Assembly (NCBI RefSeq): GCF_014645895.1
Contig: NZ_BMMP01000001.1
Location: forward strand, 221,530 to 285,529
Length of the DNA stretch: 64,000 nucleotides
Direction: 5' to 3'
From: Streptomyces daqingensis
GTDB lineage: Bacteria; Actinomycetota; Actinomycetes; Streptomycetales; Streptomycetaceae
Numbering within the stretch: position 1 is the first letter of the stretch; each line of letters starts with the position of its first letter. Below, one piece after another: positions 45,185-53,832 of this stretch. The notes under the pieces were generated by a model. That model searched no databases, had not been told where the DNA came from, and worked only from the letters and a program-made list of their open reading frames with translations. The translations under genes and the position numbers were made by a program.

Positions 45185-46828
45185 GTGGGATACGCCCGTG
45201 ACTACGCGGACGCCATCAAGCACCGGGCCAGAGTGCCGATGGAACCCGCAGACTTCGTCCCCGACTGGGCCGACCGCCCGAGGAAGGGCAAGTACTACCC
45301 GGGAACCGAGTCCTTTCCGCTGCCCGCATCGGACTACCCGTCCGGGGCCACCGCCGAGGCGGGCTGCCTTCCCGGCCGCCAGCCGCTGCCCGAGAGCTCC
45401 TTCACGCTGCCGCTGCTGTCGGGGATGCTGCGGGACTCCTACGGGCTGGTCGGACGGCGGCTGGGAGTACAGGCCAACAGCGACCTGGCCGCGCTGCCGC
45501 ACTACACTCAGACCAACTGGTCGCGCGGGACGGCCTCCGGGGGAGGGCTGTACCCCGTCAGCGTCTACTGGGCCTGCGGTCCCAGCGGTCCGCTGGCACC
45601 GGGCGTCTACCACTACGCCAACCAACTGCACGCCATGCAGCGCCTGCTGGCCGGAGACGTGACGGGCCACGTGCGGGAGGCCGCCGGCTGCGGCGGAGCC
45701 GGCCCGGAGACCGACCAGTTCCTGATCCTGGGCGTCAAGTACTGGCAGAACTCCTTCAAGTACAACAGCTTCTCCTTCCACGTCGTCAGCATGGACATCG
45801 GCACCGTCCTGCAGAGCTGGCGCATGTGGGCGCGGGCCCGCGGCCTGCGGATCGAACCGGCGATGTGGTTCGACGAGCCCCGCCTGAACAGGCTGCTGGG
45901 CACGGCGGAGGAGGACGAGGGCGTCTTCGCCGTCGTGCCGCTGACGTGGGACTCCGGCGTGCCGCGCGAGCCCGCGGGGGACGGCGCCGGAGTCTCCGGG
46001 CGTCCCGCCGCCGACGGTGCCCGCGCCGGTGCGGGAGAGCTGCCGTCCGTGCGCCACAAGGACGTCGAACTCTCCCGCAGAGTCCTCTCCTTCGACATCC
46101 TGGAGCGGGTACGCGAGGCGACCGCCGCGGACCCCGGGGCCCGTCCCGCCCCCGGCGCCCTCGCCGGCGCCGAAGCGGTGCCGCTGCCGGGCACGGGCGA
46201 CCCGCTGCCGCTGCCCCCTCCGCGGACGGAACCCATGACCGTGCGGGAGGCCCTGCGCGGCCGCCGCAGCAGCTTCGGCCGCTTCGACGCCGGCCGTCCC
46301 GTCAGCGCCGAACAGCTGGGCACCGCCCTGGCGGCCTCCGCCGGGGTCACGCTGGAGACGGACGCCGAACCGCCCGGCGGCGCGCGCCTGGTCAAGCTGT
46401 ACGCCTTCCTCAACCACGTCGAGGGCTTCGAACCGGGCGCCTACGAGTACGACGCGGACGCCCACGCGCTGCGCCCCGTCGTACCGGGCCCGCACGGCGA
46501 GTTCCTCCAGCGCAACTACTTCCTCGCCAACTACAACCTCGAACAGAGCGGCGCGGTGCTCGTCCCCACGGTCCGCACGGAGGCGGTGCTCGACGCCGTC
46601 GGCGACCGCGGATACCGCCTGTACGGAGCCACCACCGGGGCCGTCTCGCAGGCCTTCTACACCGTCTGCACGGCGCTCGGCCTCGGCTGCGGTGTGGCGC
46701 TGGGCTTCGACAACGTCTCCTACGTCGAGCAGCTGGGCCTGGAGCGCACCGGGGAGACCCCGCTGCTGATCATGCTGCTCGGCCACGAGCGGTCCCGGCC
46801 CGCCGACTTCCGCCACGAGATCGCCTGA
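45185..46828 (+). CDS. SagB-type FMN-dependent azoline dehydrogenase, two nitroreductase-like halves
   Basis: SagB enzymes oxidise thiazolines/oxazolines to thiazoles/oxazoles. The 547-residue product is about twice a single domain. The N-terminal half (about residues 60-260) has NWSRGTASGGGLYPVSVYWACGPSG and GVYHYANQLHAMQRLL. The C-terminal half (about 345-547) has MTVREALRGRRSSFGRFDAGRPVSAEQLGTAL, KLYAFLNHVEGFEPGAYEYD and VSQAFYTVCTALGLGCGVALGF. The RRSSFGRF block is a typical FMN phosphate site. GTG 45185 is preferred over GTG 45176 because GAGGAG (45171-45176) then has correct spacing. A Gly/Pro-rich linker joins the halves. Confidence 0.9.
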   Translation: MGYARDYADAIKHRARVPMEPADFVPDWADRPRKGKYYPGTESFPLPASDYPSGATAEAGCLPGRQPLPESSFTLPLLSGMLRDSYGLVGRRLGVQANSDLAALPHYTQTNWSRGTASGGGLYPVSVYWACGPSGPLAPGVYHYANQLHAMQRLLAGDVTGHVREAAGCGGAGPETDQFLILGVKYWQNSFKYNSFSFHVVSMDIGTVLQSWRMWARARGLRIEPAMWFDEPRLNRLLGTAEEDEGVFAVVPLTWDSGVPREPAGDGAGVSGRPAADGARAGAGELPSVRHKDVELSRRVLSFDILERVREATAADPGARPAPGALAGAEAVPLPGTGDPLPLPPPRTEPMTVREALRGRRSSFGRFDAGRPVSAEQLGTALAASAGVTLETDAEPPGGARLVKLYAFLNHVEGFEPGAYEYDADAHALRPVVPGPHGEFLQRNYFLANYNLEQSGAVLVPTVRTEAVLDAVGDRGYRLYGATTGAVSQAFYTVCTALGLGCGVALGFDNVSYVEQLGLERTGETPLLIMLLGHERSRPADFRHEIA

Positions 46829-46848
46829 CGCCGATGAGGGAGAACGCC

Positions 46849-49629
46849 ATGACCTCCGTGATGACGGCCTGGGAACCCGGCCGGCGCTTCATGCTCCGGG
46901 TCGCGGGGCTGCCGGCCGAATCCGTCCACGCGCTGCGCTGCCCCGGCAGCGTCGGCTGGGCCGAGCGGGTGCTGGCCGAGGAGGACCGGCTGCGCGAACG
47001 GGCGGCCGAGCTGTCCGACGTCCTGTACGGGCTCGTCACCACCACGGACACCGCCGTGCGCGGAGAGGGGGACCAGCGGCGCCGGCGGCTGCTCTCCCTG
47101 CGCCGCGAGATATTCAACAACCGCCTGCCCGCCGACCCGGACGCCGCAGCCCGGTTCATCGCCGAGCTCGACGGGGACGCCGGCCGGCAGGTCGGCGAAT
47201 GGCTCGACGGGCGCCGCCGGTTCGAACAGCTGCGAGCCGAAGGGGAGGACCTGCTCCTCTCGGACGTCGACCGCAGCCGCACCGCCCTGCGCGAGCTGGT
47301 GGGCGAGGAGCGCCTCAGGCGGGGTCTGCTGCTCGCCTCGCCGACACTGGCCGGCCAGCTGGAGGGCTACCTGCGCAAACCCGTCACCGGCGCACGCCCC
47401 GACAAGCGGACGCGCAAGGTCGAACGCTCCCTGCTGTCCTACCTGTACCGGACGGCCTGCAAGACCAGCCCCTTCAGCACGTTCACCGGAGTGGCCACGG
47501 GGATCTTCAGCGGCGGCTCCCCGGCCGGCGCGGAGCGCGAGGACGGCGACGCGGCCGTGCGGCTGCCCGAGGTCTGGGAGAGCCGCGCCCGGCTCAACGT
47601 GCTCGTCCTCGGACGCCTGGCCGAACTCGTCCTCGCCGACCCCGCCCGCCGCGCCGACCTGCCCGTCCGCCTCGCCTCCGGCTGGGGCCGGGACGAGGAC
47701 CGCGTCCGCTACGTACGCCGCTGGGTCACTGCGGGCGACGACGACGCGACCGTCACCTTCGACGCCGTGAAGGACCGGCTCTTCTTCCTGCGCCGCAGCG
47801 GCATCCTCGACCGGCTGCTCGCCCTCTTCGAAGGCCGCGCCGAACTGCGCTACCGGGAGCTCGCGGAGTGGCTCAGCAACGAGCACGACGCACCGCCCGA
47901 GCAGTGCGAGACGTACCTCGGGGCGCTGCTGCAGCTCGGCATGATCCGCGTGCCGTGCCTGGAGACGGACGTGCACAGCCCGGACCCGCTCCGCTCCTTC
48001 CAGGAGGCACTGCGGACGCTGGGCCGCCCCTGGGCGGAGCGGATCGCGGACGGACTCGACGCCACCGCGGACGCCGTCGCCGCCTTCCCCGAGGCCGACG
48101 CCTCCCGGCGGCCCGGGATCCTCCGCGAACTGCGCGAGGGACTGCACGCGCTGCAGAGGCAACTCGGCGCCCAGGAGCCGAGCCTGCCGCAGACCGTCCT
48201 CTACGAGGACACAGCCGCAGGAGAGGACCTGGAGTGCCGGTGGCCGGCGTGGGAGGGGCAGGTGGCCGAGGACCTGCAGGCGCTGGAGGGCGCCCTGCCG
48301 GCCTTCGACCTGACGCTTCCCCAGCGGATCACCTTCAAGGGCTTCTTCCTCGCCCGGTACGGCCGCGGCGGACGGTGCGAGGACCTGCTCGGCCTCGTGC
48401 ACGACTTCCACGAGGACTTCTTCGACCAGTACCTGTCCTTCACCGCCAAACGCCGCGCCTTCGACGACCGCGGCGAGTACGTGCCGGAGGAGAACTGGCT
48501 GGGCCTGCCCGGCATCAAGGCCGTCGACTCCGCACGGCGCGTGTTCGTCGACCGGATGCGCAAGCTGTGGGCAGAGGCCGGCAGCGCGTCCGAACTCGTG
48601 CTGCAGCGTGCGCACCTGGAGGAGACCGCTGCCGAACTGGCCCCGGTCGCAGCAGACTTCGCACCGCAGAGCCACCATCTGCAGATCGCCGCCGCCGAGG
48701 GGGCCGACCCGCTGGCCGTGGTCAACCGCTCCTACGGCGGGCTGGCGTTCCCCTTCAGCCGGTTCACGCACCTCTACGACGCGCCCCGCGGCCGCTCCGC
48801 CCCCGCCGACTCCGCGCCCGGCCTGTCGGAGGCTCTGCGGGAGACCGCCGCGCGGGTCACCCCGCCCGGTGCGGTGCTGGCCGAGGTGACCGGCGGTCCC
48901 GTCGCCAGCAACCTCAACCTCCACGGCAGGCTCACGGACTACGAGATCGTGTGCCCGGGCGAGACCTCGACCGTCCCGGAGGAGGCCCGCCTCCACCTCG
49001 ACGACCTCTACGTCGAGCACGACGAGGACGCCGACCGGCTGCTGCTGCGCTCCCGCCGCCTGGACCGCGAAGTCGTCCCCGTGTACCTGGGGTACCTGGT
49101 GCCCCTGGCGCTGCCCGAGATCTCGCGCACCCTGCTGCTGCTCTCCCCGTCCTCCATGTCCCGCACGGACGTGTGGGGCGGCGTACCGGAGGGCGAACCC
49201 CACGAGGGCGTCACGACGCGCCCCCGGGTGCGCTACGGGAGTCTCGTGCTGAGCCGGCGCAGCTGGACCACGACCGCCGGGCGCCTCCCCGTACGCCAGC
49301 AGCCCGGCGTCTCCGACGCGGAGTGGTTCCTGGGCTGGCAGCGCTGGCGCCGCCTGCACTCCCTGCCCGCCCGGGTGTTCGCGACCGTCAGCGGCTCGGC
49401 GGACGGCCGGGGAGGCGCCGGAGCCAAGCCGAGCTGCGTCGACTTCGACAGCCCGCTCTCCCTGACCGCCTTCGAGGCGCTGGTCAGGGAGGGGAACGAC
49501 CGGATCGTCCTGCGGGAGATGCTCCCCACCGAGGACGGCCTGCACGTGCGTTCCGCCCGGGGCGGGCACGTCGCCGAACTCGCCGTCGAGACCTTCACCC
49601 TGAGAAGACCCGCGAAGGAAGTGCCCTGA
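46849..49629 (+). CDS. LanB-type peptide dehydratase, glutamylation (N-terminal) domain protein
   Basis: These proteins transfer glutamate from Glu-tRNA to Ser/Thr side chains of the precursor. The 926-residue product starts WEPGRRFMLRVAGLPAESV. It contains the diagnostic YRTACKTSPFSTFTGVATGIF (about residues 199-219) and, near the C-terminus, YLGYLVPLALPEISRTLLLLSPSSMSRTDVW. The elimination domain is not fused; it is the next gene, as in thiopeptide and goadsporin clusters. ATG 46849 has GAGGGAG six bases upstream; ATG 46834 is a weaker alternative. The stop overlaps the next start by one base. Confidence 0.94.
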   Translation: MTSVMTAWEPGRRFMLRVAGLPAESVHALRCPGSVGWAERVLAEEDRLRERAAELSDVLYGLVTTTDTAVRGEGDQRRRRLLSLRREIFNNRLPADPDAAARFIAELDGDAGRQVGEWLDGRRRFEQLRAEGEDLLLSDVDRSRTALRELVGEERLRRGLLLASPTLAGQLEGYLRKPVTGARPDKRTRKVERSLLSYLYRTACKTSPFSTFTGVATGIFSGGSPAGAEREDGDAAVRLPEVWESRARLNVLVLGRLAELVLADPARRADLPVRLASGWGRDEDRVRYVRRWVTAGDDDATVTFDAVKDRLFFLRRSGILDRLLALFEGRAELRYRELAEWLSNEHDAPPEQCETYLGALLQLGMIRVPCLETDVHSPDPLRSFQEALRTLGRPWAERIADGLDATADAVAAFPEADASRRPGILRELREGLHALQRQLGAQEPSLPQTVLYEDTAAGEDLECRWPAWEGQVAEDLQALEGALPAFDLTLPQRITFKGFFLARYGRGGRCEDLLGLVHDFHEDFFDQYLSFTAKRRAFDDRGEYVPEENWLGLPGIKAVDSARRVFVDRMRKLWAEAGSASELVLQRAHLEETAAELAPVAADFAPQSHHLQIAAAEGADPLAVVNRSYGGLAFPFSRFTHLYDAPRGRSAPADSAPGLSEALRETAARVTPPGAVLAEVTGGPVASNLNLHGRLTDYEIVCPGETSTVPEEARLHLDDLYVEHDEDADRLLLRSRRLDREVVPVYLGYLVPLALPEISRTLLLLSPSSMSRTDVWGGVPEGEPHEGVTTRPRVRYGSLVLSRRSWTTTAGRLPVRQQPGVSDAEWFLGWQRWRRLHSLPARVFATVSGSADGRGGAGAKPSCVDFDSPLSLTAFEALVREGNDRIVLREMLPTEDGLHVRSARGGHVAELAVETFTLRRPAKEVP

Positions 49630-50801
49630 TGCCGCAGCCCCAGCCCGCCACGCACGAAGCGGCCGTCCCCGCGACCGGCGGCGCCCCCGCGGCCGACCAG
49701 GGCGCAACGGCCCCGGGCGAATGGCAGCCCCTCCACATCTTCTACGCCGCCAACCCGCAGCCCCTGCTGGTCAACTGCGTACGCCCGCTGATCGCGTCGC
49801 TGCAGGAGGACGGCCTGCTCGCCGGGCACTTCTTCCTCAACTACTGGCTGGAGGGGCCGCACGTGCGCCTCCGGCTGAGGCCCGCGAGCGAGGAGGCCAC
49901 GGCCGAGGTGCGCCGCCGTGCCGAGGAGGCGGTCGACGCCTTCCTGAAGTCGCGCCCGGCGCTGTACGAGGTCGACACCGGCTTCCTCAACGAGTTCTAC
50001 AACGCGCTGTTCGAGATCGAGTTCCCGCAGGGCGACCGCGGCGATTTCATGGGCGAGGACGGCCGCATGAACCTGCGGCCCAACAACTCCCGCTCCTGGG
50101 AGCCCTATTCGCCGGAGTACGCCAAGTACGGCGGTCCCGCCGGTGTCGAGCTCGCCGAGTGGCACTTCGCGCACTCAAGCGACCTGGTGATCAACGCCTT
50201 CGGCACCATGAACCTGCATCTGCGCACGGTCCTGCTGGGCACCTCGGCGCAGCTGATGATGGTGATGCTCAGCTGCTTCCTCCCCGACGCCCGCAAGCAG
50301 GCCGACTACCTCGACCAGTACTACGAGTTCTGGCACCGGGCGTTCCCCGGCACGGGGTTCATCGGCTCCAAGGAGTACGACCGCAACTACGCCGAGACCG
50401 CCCCCGGCCTCCGCCGCCGCTACCGGGAGATCCGCGGAGCGGTCGCGGCGATGCGGGACGCCCGCCAGGGGGCGGCGGACGACGCGTCAGGCGCACCGGT
50501 ACGGCTTCCCGCCTTCCTGCAGGGCTGGTCGCAGCACTGCCTCGAACTGCGCAGCCGCGTGGTGTCGCTGGCGGAGAGCGGACGGCTGGTCTTCGCCGCT
50601 CCCGAGGACGACACCGCCCGGCCCACGACCGATCTGGCCCACGTCCTGCCGACGCTCCTCTCGCCGTACATGCATATGACCAACAACCGCCTGCACGTGA
50701 CGATCAGGGACGAGGCGTACCTCGCCAACGTCCTCGGCCGGGTCCTGCGCGAGGACCTCGACGCGGAGGCGGAACCCTCAGGCCCGGCGGTGTCGCCGTG
50801 A
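49629..50801 (+). CDS. SpaB_C / thiopeptide-type glutamate-elimination protein
   Basis: Elimination of glutamate from glutamylated Ser/Thr leaves dehydroalanine/dehydrobutyrine. The 390-residue product has EWQPLHIFYAANPQPLLVNCV, FFLNYWLEGPHVRLRLRP (Arg-rich active-site strand), EPYSPEYAKYGGPAGVELAEWHFAHSSD and the C-terminal YMHMTNNRLHVTIRDEAYL. That last block corresponds to the HMxxNR region of LanB elimination domains. Thiopeptide pyridine synthases share this fold, so a cyclase role cannot be fully excluded, but the retained blocks favour elimination. Coupled to LanB upstream and, via GTGA, to the M50 gene. Confidence 0.88.
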   Translation: MPQPQPATHEAAVPATGGAPAADQGATAPGEWQPLHIFYAANPQPLLVNCVRPLIASLQEDGLLAGHFFLNYWLEGPHVRLRLRPASEEATAEVRRRAEEAVDAFLKSRPALYEVDTGFLNEFYNALFEIEFPQGDRGDFMGEDGRMNLRPNNSRSWEPYSPEYAKYGGPAGVELAEWHFAHSSDLVINAFGTMNLHLRTVLLGTSAQLMMVMLSCFLPDARKQADYLDQYYEFWHRAFPGTGFIGSKEYDRNYAETAPGLRRRYREIRGAVAAMRDARQGAADDASGAPVRLPAFLQGWSQHCLELRSRVVSLAESGRLVFAAPEDDTARPTTDLAHVLPTLLSPYMHMTNNRLHVTIRDEAYLANVLGRVLREDLDAEAEPSGPAVSP

Positions 50802-51952
50802 CCGTCGACTCCTCCGGAACCGCCGGGTCGTCGGCGCTTCTCGCGCAGCGGCCCGCGCTCAGGCGGGACGTGCTCGTCAGCCCGCCGCTGCTGCGCGCCG
50901 CGGCCACCGTCCACCTGGTCAAGAACCCGTACACGGGGCGGTCGTTCGAGGTCGGCGAGAAGGAGCACTTCCTGATCTCCCGCCTGGACGGCGCCCGCAC
51001 CCTCCAGCAGGTCGGGGCGGAGTACGCGCAGCACTTCGGGAAGCGGCTGGGCGAGGCCAACTGGCGGCAGCTGCTGGGACTTCTCGGAAGCCGCGGTCTC
51101 CTCGCCGGCGCTCCGGAGCCCGGCCCGGCCGCCCGGCAGCCGTCCCCCGCCCCGGCGGAGACGGGCGGCATGGTCTCCGGGGGCGTGCTGCGCGGACGGG
51201 TGCGCATGGTGGCCGACGCGGAGGCGGCCACCGCCGTGCTGCACCGCGGTCTGCGTCCGCTGCTGCGGCCCGCCGTGCTTCTTCCGCTGCTCGCCCTCAC
51301 CGTGGCCATGGAGGTTCTTCTCGCGCTGCGGGTGGGGGAGTTGGGTCGCGACACCTGGTGGCTCGTGCAGCGTCCCGTGGCCCTGCTGGCGGTGTGCGTG
51401 ACCATCTGGTTCAGCATCGCCCTGCACGAGCTCGCCCACGGCGTGGCGGCCCGTCACCACGGCGCCGCCGTCAAGGAGATCGGCCTGCGCTGGCGCCTCC
51501 CGGTGGCGATCATGTACTGCACCGTCGGGGACTACGTGTTCCTGCGGCGCCGACGGCAGCAGCTCGCCATCGCCGGCGCGGGAGCCTTCGTCAACCTGGT
51601 CGTCCTGCTGCCGGCCGCCGCATGGTGGCTCGCGCTGCCGCCGGACGACTCCACCCGGAAGGTTCTTTCCGGACTGCTGCTGCTCGGCAGCTTCCAGGCG
51701 CTGGTGAATCTCGTTCCGCTGCCGCCTCTGGACGGCTACGCCATGCTCAGCCATGCTCTGCGGATCTCCGGCTACGCCCCGGAGAGCGGCCGGTACCTCA
51801 GGCTGCGGATGCGTGACCGAGCTGCCGCTGCCGCCTACCCGCGCCGGGCCCGCACTCTCTACGCCGCTTACGCGGCCGGTTCCGCCGTCCTCGTCTGCTG
51901 CGCGCTGGCAGGGGCGGCAGCCGCCGTGTACGCGCTTCTGACCACGTACTAG
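50798..51952 (+). CDS. M50 site-2-type membrane zinc protease with N-terminal PqqD/RRE-like domain
   Basis: The 384-residue product has an N-terminal PqqD-like segment (about residues 20-105: LRRDVLVSPPLLRAAATVHLVKNPYTGRSFEVGEKEHFLISRLDG...LLGSRGLLAG). About six membrane segments follow. The zinc site HELAHG (H210-E211) lies in TM sequence FSIALHELAHGVAARHHGA, with the second Asp motif NLVPLPPLDGY. Position within the cluster suggests a leader protease or maturation/immunity protease. The RRE-like domain would let it recognise the leader. GTG start overlaps the previous stop. Confidence 0.85.
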   Translation: MTVDSSGTAGSSALLAQRPALRRDVLVSPPLLRAAATVHLVKNPYTGRSFEVGEKEHFLISRLDGARTLQQVGAEYAQHFGKRLGEANWRQLLGLLGSRGLLAGAPEPGPAARQPSPAPAETGGMVSGGVLRGRVRMVADAEAATAVLHRGLRPLLRPAVLLPLLALTVAMEVLLALRVGELGRDTWWLVQRPVALLAVCVTIWFSIALHELAHGVAARHHGAAVKEIGLRWRLPVAIMYCTVGDYVFLRRRRQQLAIAGAGAFVNLVVLLPAAAWWLALPPDDSTRKVLSGLLLLGSFQALVNLVPLPPLDGYAMLSHALRISGYAPESGRYLRLRMRDRAAAAAYPRRARTLYAAYAAGSAVLVCCALAGAAAAVYALLTTY

Positions 51953-52061
51953 CCGAACGACCGCCTCCGACCCCCCACCGCCTCCTACACCCCCCCACAG
52001 ACCCCGATACACCGACCAGCCGCCCGACCAGCCGCCGACGACCACCTGAGAGCACCGACCC

Positions 52062-52100
52062 ATGAGCACTGCCAGCACCGAGGGGCACGAACACACATGA
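52062..52100 (+). CDS. Possible 12-codon leader ORF coupled to the ABC ATPase
   Basis: ATG at 52062 encodes MSTASTEGHEHT and its TGA overlaps the ATPase ATG (ATGA). Such a mini-ORF could couple translation across the 144-bp gap after the M50 gene, but the ribosome site is weak and it may be chance. Confidence 0.2.
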   Translation: MSTASTEGHEHT

Positions 52101-53080
52101 CCGACGCAACGGCCGTGCCGGCCGAACGGCACGAAGCAACAGAGCAGACCACGATCGTCATCGAGGAGATCCGCAAACGCTACGGCGACCGCGACGCCGT
52201 GGCAGGGGTCTCCCTGCAGGTGCGACGGGGCGAGTTCTTCGGCCTGCTCGGACCCAACGGGGCGGGCAAGACCACCCTGGTGGAGATCATGGAGGGGCTG
52301 CGGGAGGCGGACTCCGGGAAGGTCACCGTCCTCGGGCAGCAGCCCTGGCCCCGGAACGTCGCGCTGCTGCCGCGCATGGGCGTGCAGACCCAGTCGTCGG
52401 CTTTCTTCGTGCGGCAGACCGCCCGCGAGCATCTGACCACCGTCGCCGCCCTGTTCGGAGCGGGCCACGACGCCGCGGACAGCGCCCTGGCGGACGTCGG
52501 GCTGACCGGACAGCGCGATGTGATGGTGGAGAACCTCTCCGGCGGCCAGCGCCAGCGCCTCGCCATCGCCTCGGCCCTCGTGCACGGACCGGAACTGATC
52601 TTCCTCGACGAACCGACGGCCGCCCTCGACCCGCAGGCCCGCCGGGACCTGTGGGAAGTGCTGCGGGGCCTCAAGCGCCAGGGGCGCACGATCGTCTACA
52701 CCACCCACCACCTCGACGAGGCCGAAGCGCTCTGCGACCGCGTGGCCATCCTCGTCGACGGGCGCATCGCCGCGCTGGACTCGCCCCACAACCTCGTCTC
52801 CTCGGCCGGTGTCCCCACCCGTCTGATGATCCCCGAGGGCCGGCTGAGCCCCGAGGACGCGCTGGCCATCGAGGGAGTCGACAGCGCGGAGCTGCAGGGC
52901 GGTTCGCTCGTCCTGGAGACCCGGGTGTCGGGGCAGGTCCTCACGGCGGTCGACAAGCTCGCGGGCCTCAACGACGTACAGACGCGCACCGCGACCCTCG
53001 AGGACGTCTACCTCGAACTCACCGGCTCCCTCGCGGGCACGGGCCAGGACGGCGACAACGACACGGAGCAGCAGGCATGA
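52097..53080 (+). CDS. ABC transporter ATP-binding protein (exporter/immunity)
   Basis: The 327-residue product has Walker A GPNGAGKTTL, Q-loop MGVQTQSSAFF, signature LSGGQRQRL, Walker B LIFLDEPTAALDPQ and the H-loop TTHHLDE. The C-terminal ~80 residues are the DrrA-type extension found in drug and lantibiotic exporters. It pairs with the ABC-2 permease overlapping its end (ATGA). In this context it likely exports the modified peptide or gives self-resistance. Confidence 0.95.
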   Translation: MTDATAVPAERHEATEQTTIVIEEIRKRYGDRDAVAGVSLQVRRGEFFGLLGPNGAGKTTLVEIMEGLREADSGKVTVLGQQPWPRNVALLPRMGVQTQSSAFFVRQTAREHLTTVAALFGAGHDAADSALADVGLTGQRDVMVENLSGGQRQRLAIASALVHGPELIFLDEPTAALDPQARRDLWEVLRGLKRQGRTIVYTTHHLDEAEALCDRVAILVDGRIAALDSPHNLVSSAGVPTRLMIPEGRLSPEDALAIEGVDSAELQGGSLVLETRVSGQVLTAVDKLAGLNDVQTRTATLEDVYLELTGSLAGTGQDGDNDTEQQA

Positions 53081-53832
53081 GCGCGTACGCAGCACTTACG
53101 GGAGCCGGATTCCGGGCCCAGGTGAGGGACAAGGCCACTCTCTTCTTCACCTTCGCCTTCCCGCTCATCTTCCTCGTCGTCTTCGGGCTGATCTTCAGCG
53201 GTCAGGACGTGAAGGCGTCCGGGCGGCCCTACATCTCCTACATCGCCCCCGGCGTGATGTCGTGGGGCGTGGCCAACGCAGCCGTCTTCAGCGTGGCGTT
53301 CACCCTCATGCAGTGGCGACGCGACGACCTTCTGCGGCTCATCAGGATGACGCCGACGAGGCTCCCGGCCGTCCTCGGGTCCCGCTACGTCCTGGCGCTG
53401 GGCGTCGGGGTGGTGCAGGCGGTGCTCTTCGTCGGCATCGCGCTGCTGCCGCCCTTCGGGCTGGAACTCAAGAGCAGCTGGCCGCTGGCGCTTCCCGTGC
53501 TGGTCTTCGGGATCACCGCGTTCCTGACCATCGGCGTGGTGATCGGCTCCCTGGCGGACACTCCGGAGGCCGTCGCCGCCATCGCCAACTGCCTGATGGT
53601 GCCCATGGCGTTCCTCTCGGGCTCCTTCATGCCGATGGACATGCTGCCCGACTGGCTGCAGACCGGCTCCCGGATTCTGCCGCTGCGCTACCTCAACGAC
53701 GCGGTGTCCGCTGCCCTTTCGGGACGGGGCGACATGGGCGACATCGTGCTCGGATGCGGCGGGCTGGTCGTCTTCACCGTCATCTTCGGCGCCGTCTCAC
53801 TGAAGACCTTCCGCTGGAGCAACCGGGCATGA
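53077..53832 (+). CDS. ABC-2 type permease
   Basis: The 251-residue membrane protein has about six membrane segments (TLFFTFAFPLIFLVVFGLIF, VMSWGVANAAVFSVAFTLM, YVLALGVGVVQAVLFVGIALL, LALPVLVFGITAFLTIGVVIGSL, AIANCLMVPMAFLSGSFMPM and a last LVVFTVIFGAVSL). It has the ABC-2 block SGSFMPMDMLPDWLQTGSRILPLRYLNDAV. It is translationally coupled on both sides, to the ATPase and to YcaO 2. Confidence 0.94.
   Translation: MSAYAALTGAGFRAQVRDKATLFFTFAFPLIFLVVFGLIFSGQDVKASGRPYISYIAPGVMSWGVANAAVFSVAFTLMQWRRDDLLRLIRMTPTRLPAVLGSRYVLALGVGVVQAVLFVGIALLPPFGLELKSSWPLALPVLVFGITAFLTIGVVIGSLADTPEAVAAIANCLMVPMAFLSGSFMPMDMLPDWLQTGSRILPLRYLNDAVSAALSGRGDMGDIVLGCGGLVVFTVIFGAVSLKTFRWSNRA

Noticed and set aside
51953..52096. 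A second precursor peptide hidden in the gap before the ABC genes
   Set aside because: Only a 12-codon frame with no leader-core organisation is present; the gap is C-rich and otherwise non-coding.
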